Assembly: GCF_001425625.1 (NCBI RefSeq)
Contig: NZ_LMCP01000046.1
Location: forward strand, 6,107 to 70,106
DNA length: 64,000 nt
Source of the DNA: Mesorhizobium sp. Root102
GTDB taxonomy: Bacteria > Pseudomonadota > Alphaproteobacteria > Rhizobiales > Rhizobiaceae
Direction of reading: 5' to 3'
Program-made: the position numbers and the translations under genes
The notes under the pieces: generated by a model
What the model was told of the DNA's origin: nothing
The model's database searches: none
The model's input: only the letters and a program-made list of their open reading frames with translations
In this document: piece by piece, positions 52,793 to 61,566 of the stretch
How the letters are laid out: the number at the start of each line of letters is the position of its first letter
Numbering within the stretch: the first letter of the stretch is position 1

Positions 52793-53892
52793 CCCAGATC
52801 GAGCTTCGCGGCGTCCAGAAATTCTTCGGCGCCGTCCAGGTCATCAAGGACCTCAACCTGAAGATCAGCGACAACGAGTTCATCGTCCTGCTCGGCCAGT
52901 CGGGCTGCGGCAAAACGACGACGCTGCGCGCCATCGCCGGACTGGAGACGATCGACGAGGGCGACATCCTCATCGACGGCAAGCCGATCCAGCATCTGAA
53001 GGCCGCCGACCGCGACATCGCCATGGTGTTCCAGTCGTTCTCGCTCTACCCGCATATGAGCGTCTACGAGAACATTGCCTTTCCCTTGCGTGCTACACGC
53101 AAGAGCAAGGCCGAGATCGACTCGGAAGTGCGCTCGGTCGCCAAGACTCTGCAAATATTAGACCTGCTCGACAAGAAGCCGTCGGCGCTTTCGGGCGGCG
53201 ACATGCAGCGCGTGGCCATCGGCCGGGCGCTGGTGCGGCGGCCGAAGGCGATGCTGATGGACGAACCGATCGGCGCGCTCGACGCCAAGCTGCGCGAGGA
53301 AATGCGGGCCGAGATCAAGCGGCTTCACATCAAGCAGGGCTCGACCACCATCTATGTCACGCACGACCAGATCGAGGCGATGAGCCTCGCTGACCGCATC
53401 GTCATCATGCATGAAGGTGTGCTGCAGCAGGTCGGTTCGCCGGACGAGGTCTATTCGCGTCCGGCAAACCTGTTCGTGGCGCAGTTCGTAGGCAGTCCGG
53501 TGATGAACGTCGCCGACGCGGCGGTCGCGGAGACGGCGTCTTCGGTCTCGGTGACGGTCGGCGGGGCTGCCTCCGGCTTTGAATTCCCGCGGGCGCTGCT
53601 GTCGAAGCTCAACGGCCATGCCGGCGGCCAACTGGCGCTCGGCATCCGGCCGGAAGGCGTCCTCATCCGCCGCGATGCGGCCGAGGGGTTCCTGCCGGTC
53701 GAGACGCAGATCGTCGAGCCGCTCGGCTCCTTCGACATCGTCGACCTCAAGGTCGGGTCCAAGATGCTGCGCGCACGCACCAAGAGCGGCTTCGTCAGCG
53801 GCCCCGGCGAGAAGGTGTTCGCCAGGATCGATCCGGCCCAGGCGCATTTCTTCGACACGGCGAGCGGCAAGTCGCTGGAGGTGAGACTGTGA
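52789..53892 (+). CDS. ABC transporter ATP-binding protein (CUT1, first)
   Basis: 367 residues from TTG 52789 overlapping the small gene. Walker A LLGQSGCGKTTTLRAIAG, signature LSGGDMQRVAIGRAL, Walker B AMLMDEPIGALD and switch TIYVTHDQIEAMSLADR. The C-terminal TOBE-like domain follows (LALGIRPEGVLI). The LSGGDM variant is unusual beside the common LSGGQ. A second, different ATPase gene follows 106 bases later, implying a heterodimer. Confidence 0.92.
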   Translation: MTQIELRGVQKFFGAVQVIKDLNLKISDNEFIVLLGQSGCGKTTTLRAIAGLETIDEGDILIDGKPIQHLKAADRDIAMVFQSFSLYPHMSVYENIAFPLRATRKSKAEIDSEVRSVAKTLQILDLLDKKPSALSGGDMQRVAIGRALVRRPKAMLMDEPIGALDAKLREEMRAEIKRLHIKQGSTTIYVTHDQIEAMSLADRIVIMHEGVLQQVGSPDEVYSRPANLFVAQFVGSPVMNVADAAVAETASSVSVTVGGAASGFEFPRALLSKLNGHAGGQLALGIRPEGVLIRRDAAEGFLPVETQIVEPLGSFDIVDLKVGSKMLRARTKSGFVSGPGEKVFARIDPAQAHFFDTASGKSLEVRL

Positions 53893-53998
53893 CCGCCGAA
53901 GGTCGCGAGAAGCCAACGATTTGGCTTTTCGAACAGTCGAACGCCCGGAGCCATAGCGGAGGGCAGACCGCCCTCGAACAGCATCGAGACAACTGACC

Positions 53999-55084
53999 AT
54001 GGCCCATATCCAGCTCAAGAATATTTCGAAGACCTTCGGAAATCACACCGCCTTGACCGGCCTCGATCTCGACATCGCCGATGGCGAGTTCTTCGTGCTG
54101 CTGGGCGAGACGGGCGCTGGCAAGACGACGACCCTGCGGCTGATCGCCGGGCTGGAAAAGCCCAGTGAAGGCCAGGTCTTCATCGACGGCGTCGACGTCG
54201 CCGACTGGGGTGCGGCCGAGCGCGACGTGGCGCTGGTGTTGCAGCAATATTCGCTCTATCCGCGCTACACTGTGCGCGAAAATCTCGAGTTCCCGCTGAA
54301 GCCGAAGATCCGCCGGCTGCCCGACGCCGAGATCAAGGATCGTGTCGACCGCGCCGCCCGCACGCTGAGGATCGAGCATCTGCTCGACCGCAAGACCGAC
54401 CGCCTGTCCGGCGGCGAGATGCAGCGCGTCTCCATCGGCCGCGCCATCGTGCGCAAGCCGCGCGTATTCCTGATGGACGAGCCCCTGTCGGCGCTCGACG
54501 CCAAGCTGCGCGAGGCGCTCCGCACGGAACTCAAGAATCTCCAAATGCAGCTTGGCGCCACCTTCCTGTTTGTCACCCACGACCAGATCGAAGCGATGTC
54601 GATGGGCGACATGGTCGGCGTGCTCAACCATGGCCGCATCGTCCAAACCGGGACGCCGCACGAGATCTACAACAACCCGCGCGACACCTATGTCGCAAGC
54701 TTCGTCGGCTCGCCGCCGATGAACCTTATCGACGGCAAGCTGGTGAACGGCCGCGCGGTGATGGCGCCGTTGAATTTCGAGCTGCCTTTTTCAGGGGGAG
54801 CCAAGGCGAGTGCGGCGACCGACGGTCGCCCGCTCGTCTTCGGCATTCGTCCCGAGGATGTCTATCTCGAGAGTGGCGCGCCGGTCGAAGCGCGCGTCCA
54901 TGATGTCGAGAACCATGGCGTCGAAAAGATCCTGACGCTACGCGTCGGCGACGCGACACTGCGTGCCACCGTTCCGGCCAGGACCGATGTCGCCATCGAG
55001 CAAGCGGTGCGCTTCGCCTGGAACCCGGACAAGGTGGTGCTGTTCGACAAAGGCAGCGGCGTCAGCTTGCGGCACGCGTCATAG
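53999..55084 (+). CDS. ABC transporter ATP-binding protein (CUT1, second)
   Basis: 361 residues. Walker A LLGETGAGKTTTLRLIAG, signature LSGGEMQRVSIGRAI, Walker B VFLMDEPLSALD, switch FLFVTHDQIEAMSMGD, and C-terminal TOBE-like region LVFGIRPEDVYL. It differs clearly from the first ATPase. Paired unlike ATPases of this type are known from rhizobial glycerol/polyol importers (GlpS/GlpT). Last gene of the transport operon. Confidence 0.92.
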   Translation: MAHIQLKNISKTFGNHTALTGLDLDIADGEFFVLLGETGAGKTTTLRLIAGLEKPSEGQVFIDGVDVADWGAAERDVALVLQQYSLYPRYTVRENLEFPLKPKIRRLPDAEIKDRVDRAARTLRIEHLLDRKTDRLSGGEMQRVSIGRAIVRKPRVFLMDEPLSALDAKLREALRTELKNLQMQLGATFLFVTHDQIEAMSMGDMVGVLNHGRIVQTGTPHEIYNNPRDTYVASFVGSPPMNLIDGKLVNGRAVMAPLNFELPFSGGAKASAATDGRPLVFGIRPEDVYLESGAPVEARVHDVENHGVEKILTLRVGDATLRATVPARTDVAIEQAVRFAWNPDKVVLFDKGSGVSLRHAS

Positions 55085-55090
55085 GCCCGC

Positions 55091-55138
55091 CTATTTCAGC
55101 AGGTAGGTCTCATAAGGCGCGGCGTTGATCAGCAGGAT
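55091..55138 (-). pseudogene. C-terminal scrap of an unidentified protein
   Basis: The minus frame ending at stop 55091 reads ILLINAAPYETYLLK, protein-like and composed like a domain end, with nothing sensible upstream. I do not recognise the parent gene. The rest of 55139-55269 shows no gene. Confidence 0.3.
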
Positions 55139-55269
55139 CACGCTTCGGTGTCGGAGAGGCAGGCGTCGTCAGCGCACCGCCTGGGGCCGGCAAGATAGTC
55201 CTGGATGAGGTGAAGACCACGCCGATTTCTAGCCTGGAATCACCAGCCCGTCGCGGCCTCCGTGCTGCG

Positions 55270-56253
55270 TCAGCTGGCCTGGCGGATATCAGCCTGTTCC
55301 TCGGCGCGCAGGTGGCTGGGCGCCGAGCCGATGACGCGCTTGAAGGCGCGACTGAAGGCGGCGTCCGATTCATAGCCGAGACGCGCGGCAACGACGGAGA
55401 TTTTCATCCTGTCGCGGACCAGCCACTGTCGCGCCTGATGCATTCTGACCTGGGTGACATATTTTGCCGGCGTTTCGCCAACGATGGTGGCGAAGCGCTC
55501 GGCAAATCCCGATCGCGAGGCGCCCATCATCCGGGCCAGCGACTCGACCGTCCAGTCGTGGTTCGGTTCGAGATGGATGGCGGCCAGCACGCGGCCGATT
55601 TCGCGGTCCCTGACCGCGGCGATCCAGCCGGACGAGTCGCCGCAGCCGCGCTCGACCCATGAGCGTATGACGGTGGCGGCAAGCACGTCAGCCAGCCGCG
55701 CCAGGATGCCGCCGGAACCGACGCGCTCCATCGTCACTTCGCGCGCCATCGACTCCAGCAGATGCGGAATGCCGGGCTCATAGGCCTCCAGCTCATGCGT
55801 GCGCATCACGTCCGGCATCATGCCGAGCAGGGGGTGCAGGCCATCGAGATTGAAGTACATGCTGCCGCAGAACAACAGGGTGCCCGGCCGGCAACACTCC
55901 GACATGCCTTCGTTCGACATGCAGTAGACGTCCTTGCAGACCTCCTCGACTTCGTAGCCGTGGATCGGCCAGGCCTGCGCGCCGGGTTCGCTGGCAAGCA
56001 CATGGGCCGCACCGCGCGGCAGCAGGATCGCATCGCCTGCGTTGAGTTCCACCCATTCGCCGGACGGCTGCTTCAGCCAGCAGCCTTTCCGGCCGATGAA
56101 ATGAAACCGCGCCGCCGGCTGGGCCGGAAACTGGATACCCCAAGGCTCCTTCAGTTCGAAGCGACCATATTCGACGCCGTCGAGGCGCAGGCCGCGCAAT
56201 ATGTCGGTGAGCGGGTCGCCGGTGATTGGAATTTTGGACGAATGGTCAAGCAT
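55270..56253 (-). CDS. AraC family regulator with N-terminal cupin
   Basis: 327 residues from ATG 56253. The N-terminal cupin region reads FHFIGRKGCWLKQPSGEW and GDAILLPRGAAHVL. The C-terminal AraC double helix-turn-helix is DWTVESLARMMGASRSGFAE and ISVVAARLGYESDAAFSRAF. It is divergent from an MFS exporter with a 91-base spacer that holds a long inverted repeat. The layout (AraC with cupin_6-type domain next to DHA1 efflux) is common; it most likely controls the exporter. Confidence 0.9.
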   Translation of the reverse strand: MLDHSSKIPITGDPLTDILRGLRLDGVEYGRFELKEPWGIQFPAQPAARFHFIGRKGCWLKQPSGEWVELNAGDAILLPRGAAHVLASEPGAQAWPIHGYEVEEVCKDVYCMSNEGMSECCRPGTLLFCGSMYFNLDGLHPLLGMMPDVMRTHELEAYEPGIPHLLESMAREVTMERVGSGGILARLADVLAATVIRSWVERGCGDSSGWIAAVRDREIGRVLAAIHLEPNHDWTVESLARMMGASRSGFAERFATIVGETPAKYVTQVRMHQARQWLVRDRMKISVVAARLGYESDAAFSRAFKRVIGSAPSHLRAEEQADIRQAS

Positions 56254-56297
56254 GATGGGGTTTCTAGCATGGAAACTCCAGGTGGTCACTCCCTATG

Positions 56298-56326
56298 TTG
56301 CATTGCAGCCAAATGCTGCGCTGCAA
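56298..56326. promoter_or_regulatory. Candidate AraC operator between the divergent AraC and MFS genes
   Basis: Twelve-base arms (56298-56309 and 56315-56326) match at ten positions: TTGCAttGCAGC, five bases, GCTGCgcTGCAA. It ends 18 bases before the MFS ATG and starts 44 bases from the AraC start, placing it over both promoters. Confidence 0.6.
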
Positions 56327-56344
56327 ACATATCGGAGACTGACC

Positions 56345-57559
56345 ATGGCCGAACCCGCGACAGGCGTCATCGACGCTGCTCTTCTGAACCCCGCAGACTC
56401 CGATGAACGGACCGAACCGGCCTGGGGTGCCGTAGTCTCGCTGGCACTTGGGGTGTTTGGTCTGGTGACGGCTGAATTTCTGCCCGCCAGCCTGCTGACG
56501 CCGATGGCGCGCGATCTCGGCGTCAGCGAGGGCGTGGCCGGACAGGCGGTGACGGCAACCGCGATCGTTGGCGCCATTGCCGCACCCACCATGGCCATCA
56601 TTACCAGACGCATGGACCGTAGGCTGGTGATGTGGATGCTGACGGTGTTCCTGATCCTGTCCAATCTCCTGGCCACCTTTGCCTCATCGCTGCCCGTGCT
56701 TCTGCTTGCCCGTGTCGTGCTCGGCGTAGCACTTGGCGGCTTCTGGGCGATGTCGGCGGCCATGGCGCTGCGTTTGGTGCCGATGCGGCTGATGCCACGC
56801 GCCATGTCGATCATCCTCACCGGCGTTTCGCTGGCGACAGTCTGCGCGGCGCCGGTCGGCGCCTATGTCGGCGACATCTGGGGCTGGCGCACTGCCTTCA
56901 TGATCGCCACTGTCGTTGCCGCCCTGGCGTTGCTGGTGCAACTGGCCACCATTCCGAAATTGCCGCCCATGGGTGTGGCGAGCTTCCGCACCTTGCTCGA
57001 CGTGCTGGAACGTCCGTCGATCAGGGTGGCCTTGCTGGTCGTGCTGCTGGTCGCTTCGGGACATTTTGCCGGCTTCACCTATGTTCGTCCCTTCTTTGAG
57101 AAAGTGCCCGTGCTTGACATCGCGACGATCTCGCTGGTGCTGCTGGCCTATGGCATAGGCGGCTTCTTCGGCAATGTCGCCGGCGGCATCCTGGCCGAAC
57201 GCAGCCTCAAGGCAGCCGTTGCGCTGGCGCCCCTGCTGATTGCTCTGGCAGCCGCCTCGATGCTGGTTTTCGGCGCTTCGCCCACGGTCGCCGCTGCCGC
57301 CGTTGCGGTCTGGGGCTTTGCCTTCGGCGCAGTGCCGGTCGGGCTGCAGAGCTGGCTGGTGCGGGCCGCGCCCGATCAGGCCGAAAGCGCTGGTGGACTG
57401 ATGGTGGCGACGTTCCAGGTGGCGATCGCGCTCGGCGCCGTCTTCGGCGGCCTGCTGGTCGACCATGCCGGCGTCGCCAGCGCCTTCGCCTATTGCGGCG
57501 CGGCAACGCTGCTGGCGGCCATCGTGGTGTTCCTGCGCGGCCCGCAACGCGCCGAGTAG
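56345..57559 (+). CDS. MFS efflux transporter (NepI/AraJ-like)
   Basis: 404 residues with 12 predicted segments. DHA1 marks: LGVSEGVAGQAVTATAIVGA, loop ITRRMDRRLVMW and FLILSNLLATFA. Relatives export purine nucleosides, sugars or drugs by proton exchange. The chosen ATG 56345 lies just past the operator. A hairpin (57599-57623) follows 40 bases after the stop. Confidence 0.88.
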   Translation: MAEPATGVIDAALLNPADSDERTEPAWGAVVSLALGVFGLVTAEFLPASLLTPMARDLGVSEGVAGQAVTATAIVGAIAAPTMAIITRRMDRRLVMWMLTVFLILSNLLATFASSLPVLLLARVVLGVALGGFWAMSAAMALRLVPMRLMPRAMSIILTGVSLATVCAAPVGAYVGDIWGWRTAFMIATVVAALALLVQLATIPKLPPMGVASFRTLLDVLERPSIRVALLVVLLVASGHFAGFTYVRPFFEKVPVLDIATISLVLLAYGIGGFFGNVAGGILAERSLKAAVALAPLLIALAAASMLVFGASPTVAAAAVAVWGFAFGAVPVGLQSWLVRAAPDQAESAGGLMVATFQVAIALGAVFGGLLVDHAGVASAFAYCGAATLLAAIVVFLRGPQRAE

Positions 57560-57598
57560 CCTGGACGCAAATCAGACCTCCGTGACATTGCGCGCCGG

Positions 57599-57623
57599 CC
57601 CGAGAACCATCAGGGTTTTCGGG
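57599..57623 (+). terminator. Hairpin after the MFS gene
   Basis: Arms 57599-57608 and 57614-57623 match at nine of ten positions, with a five-base loop. The TTTT lies inside the right arm rather than after it, so terminator strength is uncertain. It separates the MFS gene from the convergent GFA gene. Confidence 0.45.
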
Positions 57624-57677
57624 CCGTCGCCGTTGTGATGTCTCGACGACCCGCGACATACGCCGCCACCGGCCGGC

Positions 57678-58025
57678 TCAGACAGCGCGCCCGTCGAAGT
57701 CGAAGATCGACAAGGTGGAAGGGTCGAGATCGGCGATGCAATTGACGTTGACGTAGGCGCTGCGTTCGCTGCCTTCGCGAACGTCCTCCGCAAAGGCATG
57801 AATGCCGCAGCCGCGGCAAAAACGGTGTGCGATGGCATGGTTGCCGAATGTGTAGGTGCCGAGATCGTCGCCCCAGGCCAGGACCTGCAAGGTCCCGTGC
57901 GGGATGGCACACAACAGGGCGCCCTTGCGCGAGCATATCGAGCAATTGCACCGCACGGCGTCGGTCAGTTCGGCCTTGAATTCGAAGGCGACCTTGCCGC
58001 AATGGCAGCTGCCTTTGTAGAGCAT
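57678..58025 (-). CDS. GFA (glutathione-dependent formaldehyde-activating) family protein
   Basis: 115 residues from ATG 58025. Zinc-binding cysteines of the family are all present: Cys7 and Cys9 (GSCHCG), Cys26, Cys28 and Cys31 (RCNCSIC), Cys70 and Cys73 (FCRGCG). The founding member speeds glutathione-formaldehyde adduct formation; most relatives have unknown roles. It stands alone, convergent with the MFS gene and divergent from the amidase. Confidence 0.88.
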   Translation of the reverse strand: MLYKGSCHCGKVAFEFKAELTDAVRCNCSICSRKGALLCAIPHGTLQVLAWGDDLGTYTFGNHAIAHRFCRGCGIHAFAEDVREGSERSAYVNVNCIADLDPSTLSIFDFDGRAV

Positions 58026-58131
58026 CGGATTTTCCTCGTATTCGACAGGGTGCAAAACCGCCTGCGCCGGGTTAAGTCTCGGCAAGCCATGCCCCAAGGA
58101 CGTTCAAGGCGTCTGGAGTCCGACACCGAAA

Positions 58132-59421
58132 ATGCAATCAGTCCGTGATCACCTGGAAATCGTCCTTGCGCGCCTCGCTGCCCGTGCCAGTGAAGAGCGC
58201 GTGTTCACGAAGCTCTATGCCCAAGCCGCACGGGCCGCGGCTGACGCCAGCGATGCGCGCCAACGGGCCGGCGTGACGCTCGGGCCGCTCGATGGAACGA
58301 TTGTCTCGATCAAGGACCTGTTCGATGTCAGCGGCGAACCAACCACGGCCGGCTCGCTGATGCTTAGGACAGCCGCGCCCGCCCTGCGCGATGCCGCCAT
58401 CGTCAACCGGCTGCGGCAGGCCGGCGCGGTGATCATTGGCAAGACCAACATGACCGAATTTGCCTTCACCGCGATCGGCGACAACCAGCACTATGGCACG
58501 CCCGGCAATGCGATGGATGCCAGCCGCATCCCGGGCGGCTCGTCTTCGGGCGCTGGCGTTTCCGTCGGTGAAGGCACTTGCGACATCGCCATCGGCTCGG
58601 ACACTGGTGGTTCGGTGCGCATACCGGCATCGCTCAACGGCGTCGTCGGCTTCAAGCCGACGGCGAGGCGCGTGCCGCTCGCCGGCGCGTTCCCGCTGTC
58701 CGCCTCGCTGGACTCGATCGGTCCGCTTGCCCGAACCGTCGCTCGGTGTGCCGCTGCCGACGCTGTGATGGCCGGCGAGGTGCCGACCGCGCTGGCGCCG
58801 ATTGCCCTTGCAGGGCTTCGCATTGGCATCCCGCGCGGTGTCCTTTTCGAAAACACCGAAAGTGAGGTCACCGCCGCGTTCGATCGCAGCCTTGGCAAGA
58901 TCGAGCAGACAGGGTCGCGGATCGCGGACCTGTCGATCGATGATCTGCTTGCCGACATGCGTTCGGCCACCAAACGTGGTTCGATCGCGGCGATGGAAGG
59001 GGCCGAAGTGCATGCGGACTGGCTGGCGACTGGGGCATCGGTGCCGGTCGACCCGCACGTCAGCGGGCCTTTGTCGCGGGCAGTAATGCTGCCGATGCCT
59101 ATTTACATCAGGGCGCTACGCCGTCGCACAGCACTCGTCGCTGCCATGGACGAGCGGTTGGCGTCGGTCGATGTGCTGGCTCTGCCGACCACACCGGTGA
59201 CGGCGCCGACAATTGTTTCGATGACTGAAGACGCCGAGCTGCGCGACCGCACCGAAGGCCTGCTGCTGCGCAACACGCAGGTCGCCAACCAGTTCGACCT
59301 CTGTGCGATCTCGCTGCCAATGCCTGATATGACGCTGCCTGCCGGATTGATGCTGGTGGCGCGCAACGGGCATGACCGGCGCCTGTTGCGGATTGCTGCT
59401 GAAATCGAGCGGCTGTTCTGA
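58132..59421 (+). CDS. Amidase signature-family amidase
   Basis: 429 residues. The Ser-cisSer-Lys triad is visible: Lys61 in VSIKDLFDV, cis-Ser at 137/138 in PGGSSSGAG, nucleophile Ser161 in GSDTGGSVRIP. It hydrolyses a carboxamide to acid and ammonia; it is a free amidase rather than GatA by context, with no gatB or gatC nearby. No signal peptide. It is convergent with the small secreted protein. Confidence 0.9.
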   Translation: MQSVRDHLEIVLARLAARASEERVFTKLYAQAARAAADASDARQRAGVTLGPLDGTIVSIKDLFDVSGEPTTAGSLMLRTAAPALRDAAIVNRLRQAGAVIIGKTNMTEFAFTAIGDNQHYGTPGNAMDASRIPGGSSSGAGVSVGEGTCDIAIGSDTGGSVRIPASLNGVVGFKPTARRVPLAGAFPLSASLDSIGPLARTVARCAAADAVMAGEVPTALAPIALAGLRIGIPRGVLFENTESEVTAAFDRSLGKIEQTGSRIADLSIDDLLADMRSATKRGSIAAMEGAEVHADWLATGASVPVDPHVSGPLSRAVMLPMPIYIRALRRRTALVAAMDERLASVDVLALPTTPVTAPTIVSMTEDAELRDRTEGLLLRNTQVANQFDLCAISLPMPDMTLPAGLMLVARNGHDRRLLRIAAEIERLF

Positions 59422-59445
59422 CGGCAGTATGCCTGAGATAGGCAA

Positions 59446-59820
59446 TCAGTGCGCCGCGCAGCGCTTGCGCTCGCCTGTCTTGGAGGCGCGTTCGATATCG
59501 GTAACGACCAGCATCGGCGGATCGCTCGTTTCACCGCGATGCTGGATAGATCCTCGGACGACGAGCTTTCCCGCATAGAGCTTGTCGGAGAGGTCGGGTG
59601 CGGATCTGTTCAGCGGCCGCAATTCGGTGGTGTTCAGCGCCACGCCCTTGACGATCTTGCCGGTGGCGAGATCGAGCGCATTACCCGACGGACAGGGGGC
59701 CCTGATGCAGACGATCCCATTGCCGCAATAGACATAATCGCTGCTCCGGGTCGCGGCGAGCGACGGCGAGGCGCAGATCGAAGAAGCAACAACCAGAGAC
59801 GCGAAGCGCAGAGTGAACAT
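59446..59820 (-). CDS. Small secreted protein of unknown function
   Basis: 124 residues. Signal peptide 1-23 (LRFASLVVASSICASPSLAA). The mature part has a Cys cluster (YCGNGIVCIRAPCPSG) that could form disulfides, then AGKLVVRGSIQ and a Cys near the end. I do not recognise the family. It is 41 bases upstream of, and convergent with, nothing on its own strand; the hydroxyacid dehydrogenase ends 42 bases before its start. Confidence 0.65.
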   Translation of the reverse strand: MFTLRFASLVVASSICASPSLAATRSSDYVYCGNGIVCIRAPCPSGNALDLATGKIVKGVALNTTELRPLNRSAPDLSDKLYAGKLVVRGSIQHRGETSDPPMLVVTDIERASKTGERKRCAAH

Positions 59821-59861
59821 GAGCTCAGCGTCGCCGAGAATTGGGGCGAAACAGCGATGTG

Positions 59862-60842
59862 TTACACGCTCGCTGGAAACCGCCGCCGATAGTGATCGAC
59901 CACTTCGGGATTGCGCAGGTTGACCGGCAGTTTGCCCGCCAGCACGAGCAGGGCCTCGCCAGCCGCGCCGACGCCCATGCGCATCATCGATTCCTCGGTG
60001 ATGCCGGCCATGTGCGGCGTGATGATGACATTGTCGAAGCCGAAATAGGGATGGTTCGACGGCAGCGGCTGCGTCGAAAACACATCGAGCGCGGCACCGC
60101 CGATACGGCGCTTCCGCAAGGCTTCGATCAGCGCGTCGTCATCGATGACCGGCCCGCGCGACACGTTGATCAGCAGCGCATGCGGTTTCATGCGGGCGAT
60201 CCGCTCACGGTTGATCAGGCCGCGCGTCTCCGGTGTCAGCGGACAGCACAGAACGATGATGTCGCTCTGCTCGACCAGCGCGTCGATCGACAGGAAGCCG
60301 ACCTTCTCCGGCGCTGGCTGCATGCTGCGCGTCGTTGCCACCACTTTCAGGTCGAAGCCGTGCGCGGCGATATGGCCAACCGCCTGGCCGACGGCACCGA
60401 GGCCGACGATGCCGATGGTCTTGCCGGCGAGCTCGCTGTTGGAGTTGGCGTGCTCGCGGCCGGCAAGCCAGCCTTTGGTGCGCAGGTCGCGGTCGACGAC
60501 GCGGAAGTTGCGAAGCAGGGCGAGCGCCGCGAACATGACGTGCTCGGCAACCGAGCGGGCATTGACCGCCGGCACGTTCGCCACCAGCACGCCGGCGGCG
60601 GTCGCTGCTTCCATAGGGATCATGTCGAGCCCGGCGCCATGGCGGATTGCCGCCCTCAGCTGCGTCGCGCCGTCGAACAGCTGTGGCGGCAGCGGAGCGC
60701 GCACGATGACGATGTCGGCATTCTTCGTCTCGGCGGCCAGCGTGGCTGGGTCGATGGCGGAGGCGACGACGAGCTCTCCGGCGCCGGCCAGCATGGCCGA
60801 GGCGCGTGGGTGCAGAGGGTGGGTCGTGAGGATCCGGGCCAT
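59862..60842 (-). CDS. D-2-hydroxyacid dehydrogenase (SerA/hydroxypyruvate reductase type)
   Basis: 326 residues. NAD-binding motif GIVGLGAVGQAVGHIA (about 145-160); catalytic Arg in the CPLTPETRGLIN block and NVSRGPVIDDDAL, His in VIITPHMAG. It reduces 2-keto acids or oxidises D-2-hydroxy acids in the cytoplasm. Last gene of the sugar-acid operon, six bases after the GntR gene. Confidence 0.9.
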   Translation of the reverse strand: MARILTTHPLHPRASAMLAGAGELVVASAIDPATLAAETKNADIVIVRAPLPPQLFDGATQLRAAIRHGAGLDMIPMEAATAAGVLVANVPAVNARSVAEHVMFAALALLRNFRVVDRDLRTKGWLAGREHANSNSELAGKTIGIVGLGAVGQAVGHIAAHGFDLKVVATTRSMQPAPEKVGFLSIDALVEQSDIIVLCCPLTPETRGLINRERIARMKPHALLINVSRGPVIDDDALIEALRKRRIGGAALDVFSTQPLPSNHPYFGFDNVIITPHMAGITEESMMRMGVGAAGEALLVLAGKLPVNLRNPEVVDHYRRRFPASV

Positions 60843-60847
60843 GTCGG

Positions 60848-61564
60848 TCAGGCTCTTTCGAGCGTCGGGCTTTGTGATTCTTCGCCATGGCCCTCGATCA
60901 GGCCTTTCCAGTAGCTCTCGGCGCCTTGCAGATGGGCGCTCATCAAAGCCTGGGCGAGATTGCCATCGCGGCGCAGCAGCGCCTCATAGATCTGGATGTG
61001 CTCGGCATGCGAGCGCACGTTGCGCTCCGGGTCGTTGAAATAAATCGGCAGGCGCTGTTCGCCCATCATGTAATAGACGCTGCAGACATTGTGGAAGACG
61101 CTGTTCTTGGTGGCGCGCACGATCTCCAGGTGGAATTCGCGGTCTTCCCTGGCAAGGCCTTCGCCCACCGCGATGCGCTCTTCCGAAGCTTTCAGGATTT
61201 CGCGCAGCCGCTCGAAATTCTCCTCGGTGGCCCGCGAACAGGCGAGCTCGGCCGCCTTGATCTCGTGGATCTTGCGCAGTTCGACCGTCTCGTAGATCTG
61301 GATCGGGTCGAGCGGCAGGCCGGCACGCGCGAACAGCGCCATCGCCTCGACGCTGGCCTGCTTGGTGTCGATGTAGATGCCGGACTTGGCCCGGCGCTCG
61401 ACGATGCGCATGGCTTCGAGGATGGCGAGCGCCTCGCGGATCTGGCCGCGGCTGACAGCGAAATGCTCCGCCAGTTCACGTTCCGACGGCGTTCGGCCGG
61501 TCTCCTTGTCCGAATGGGAGAACAGGTAGGCGGCGAGTTCCGCAAGAAGGTTCTTTTCTTTCAT
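60848..61564 (-). CDS. GntR family regulator, FCD subfamily
   Basis: 238 residues from ATG 61564; a TTG at 61570 that overlaps the preceding stop is an alternative. Winged helix SERELAEHFAVSRGQIREAL, then the FCD effector domain with metal-type residues (REFHLEIVRATKN, SHAEHIQIYEAL). FCD regulators bind TGGT-N3-ACCA-like palindromes and sense organic acids. It is the only FCD regulator in the window and the natural candidate for the six operators listed here. Encoded inside the operon it probably controls. Confidence 0.9.
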   Translation of the reverse strand: MKEKNLLAELAAYLFSHSDKETGRTPSERELAEHFAVSRGQIREALAILEAMRIVERRAKSGIYIDTKQASVEAMALFARAGLPLDPIQIYETVELRKIHEIKAAELACSRATEENFERLREILKASEERIAVGEGLAREDREFHLEIVRATKNSVFHNVCSVYYMMGEQRLPIYFNDPERNVRSHAEHIQIYEALLRRDGNLAQALMSAHLQGAESYWKGLIEGHGEESQSPTLERA

Positions 61565-61566
61565 CG

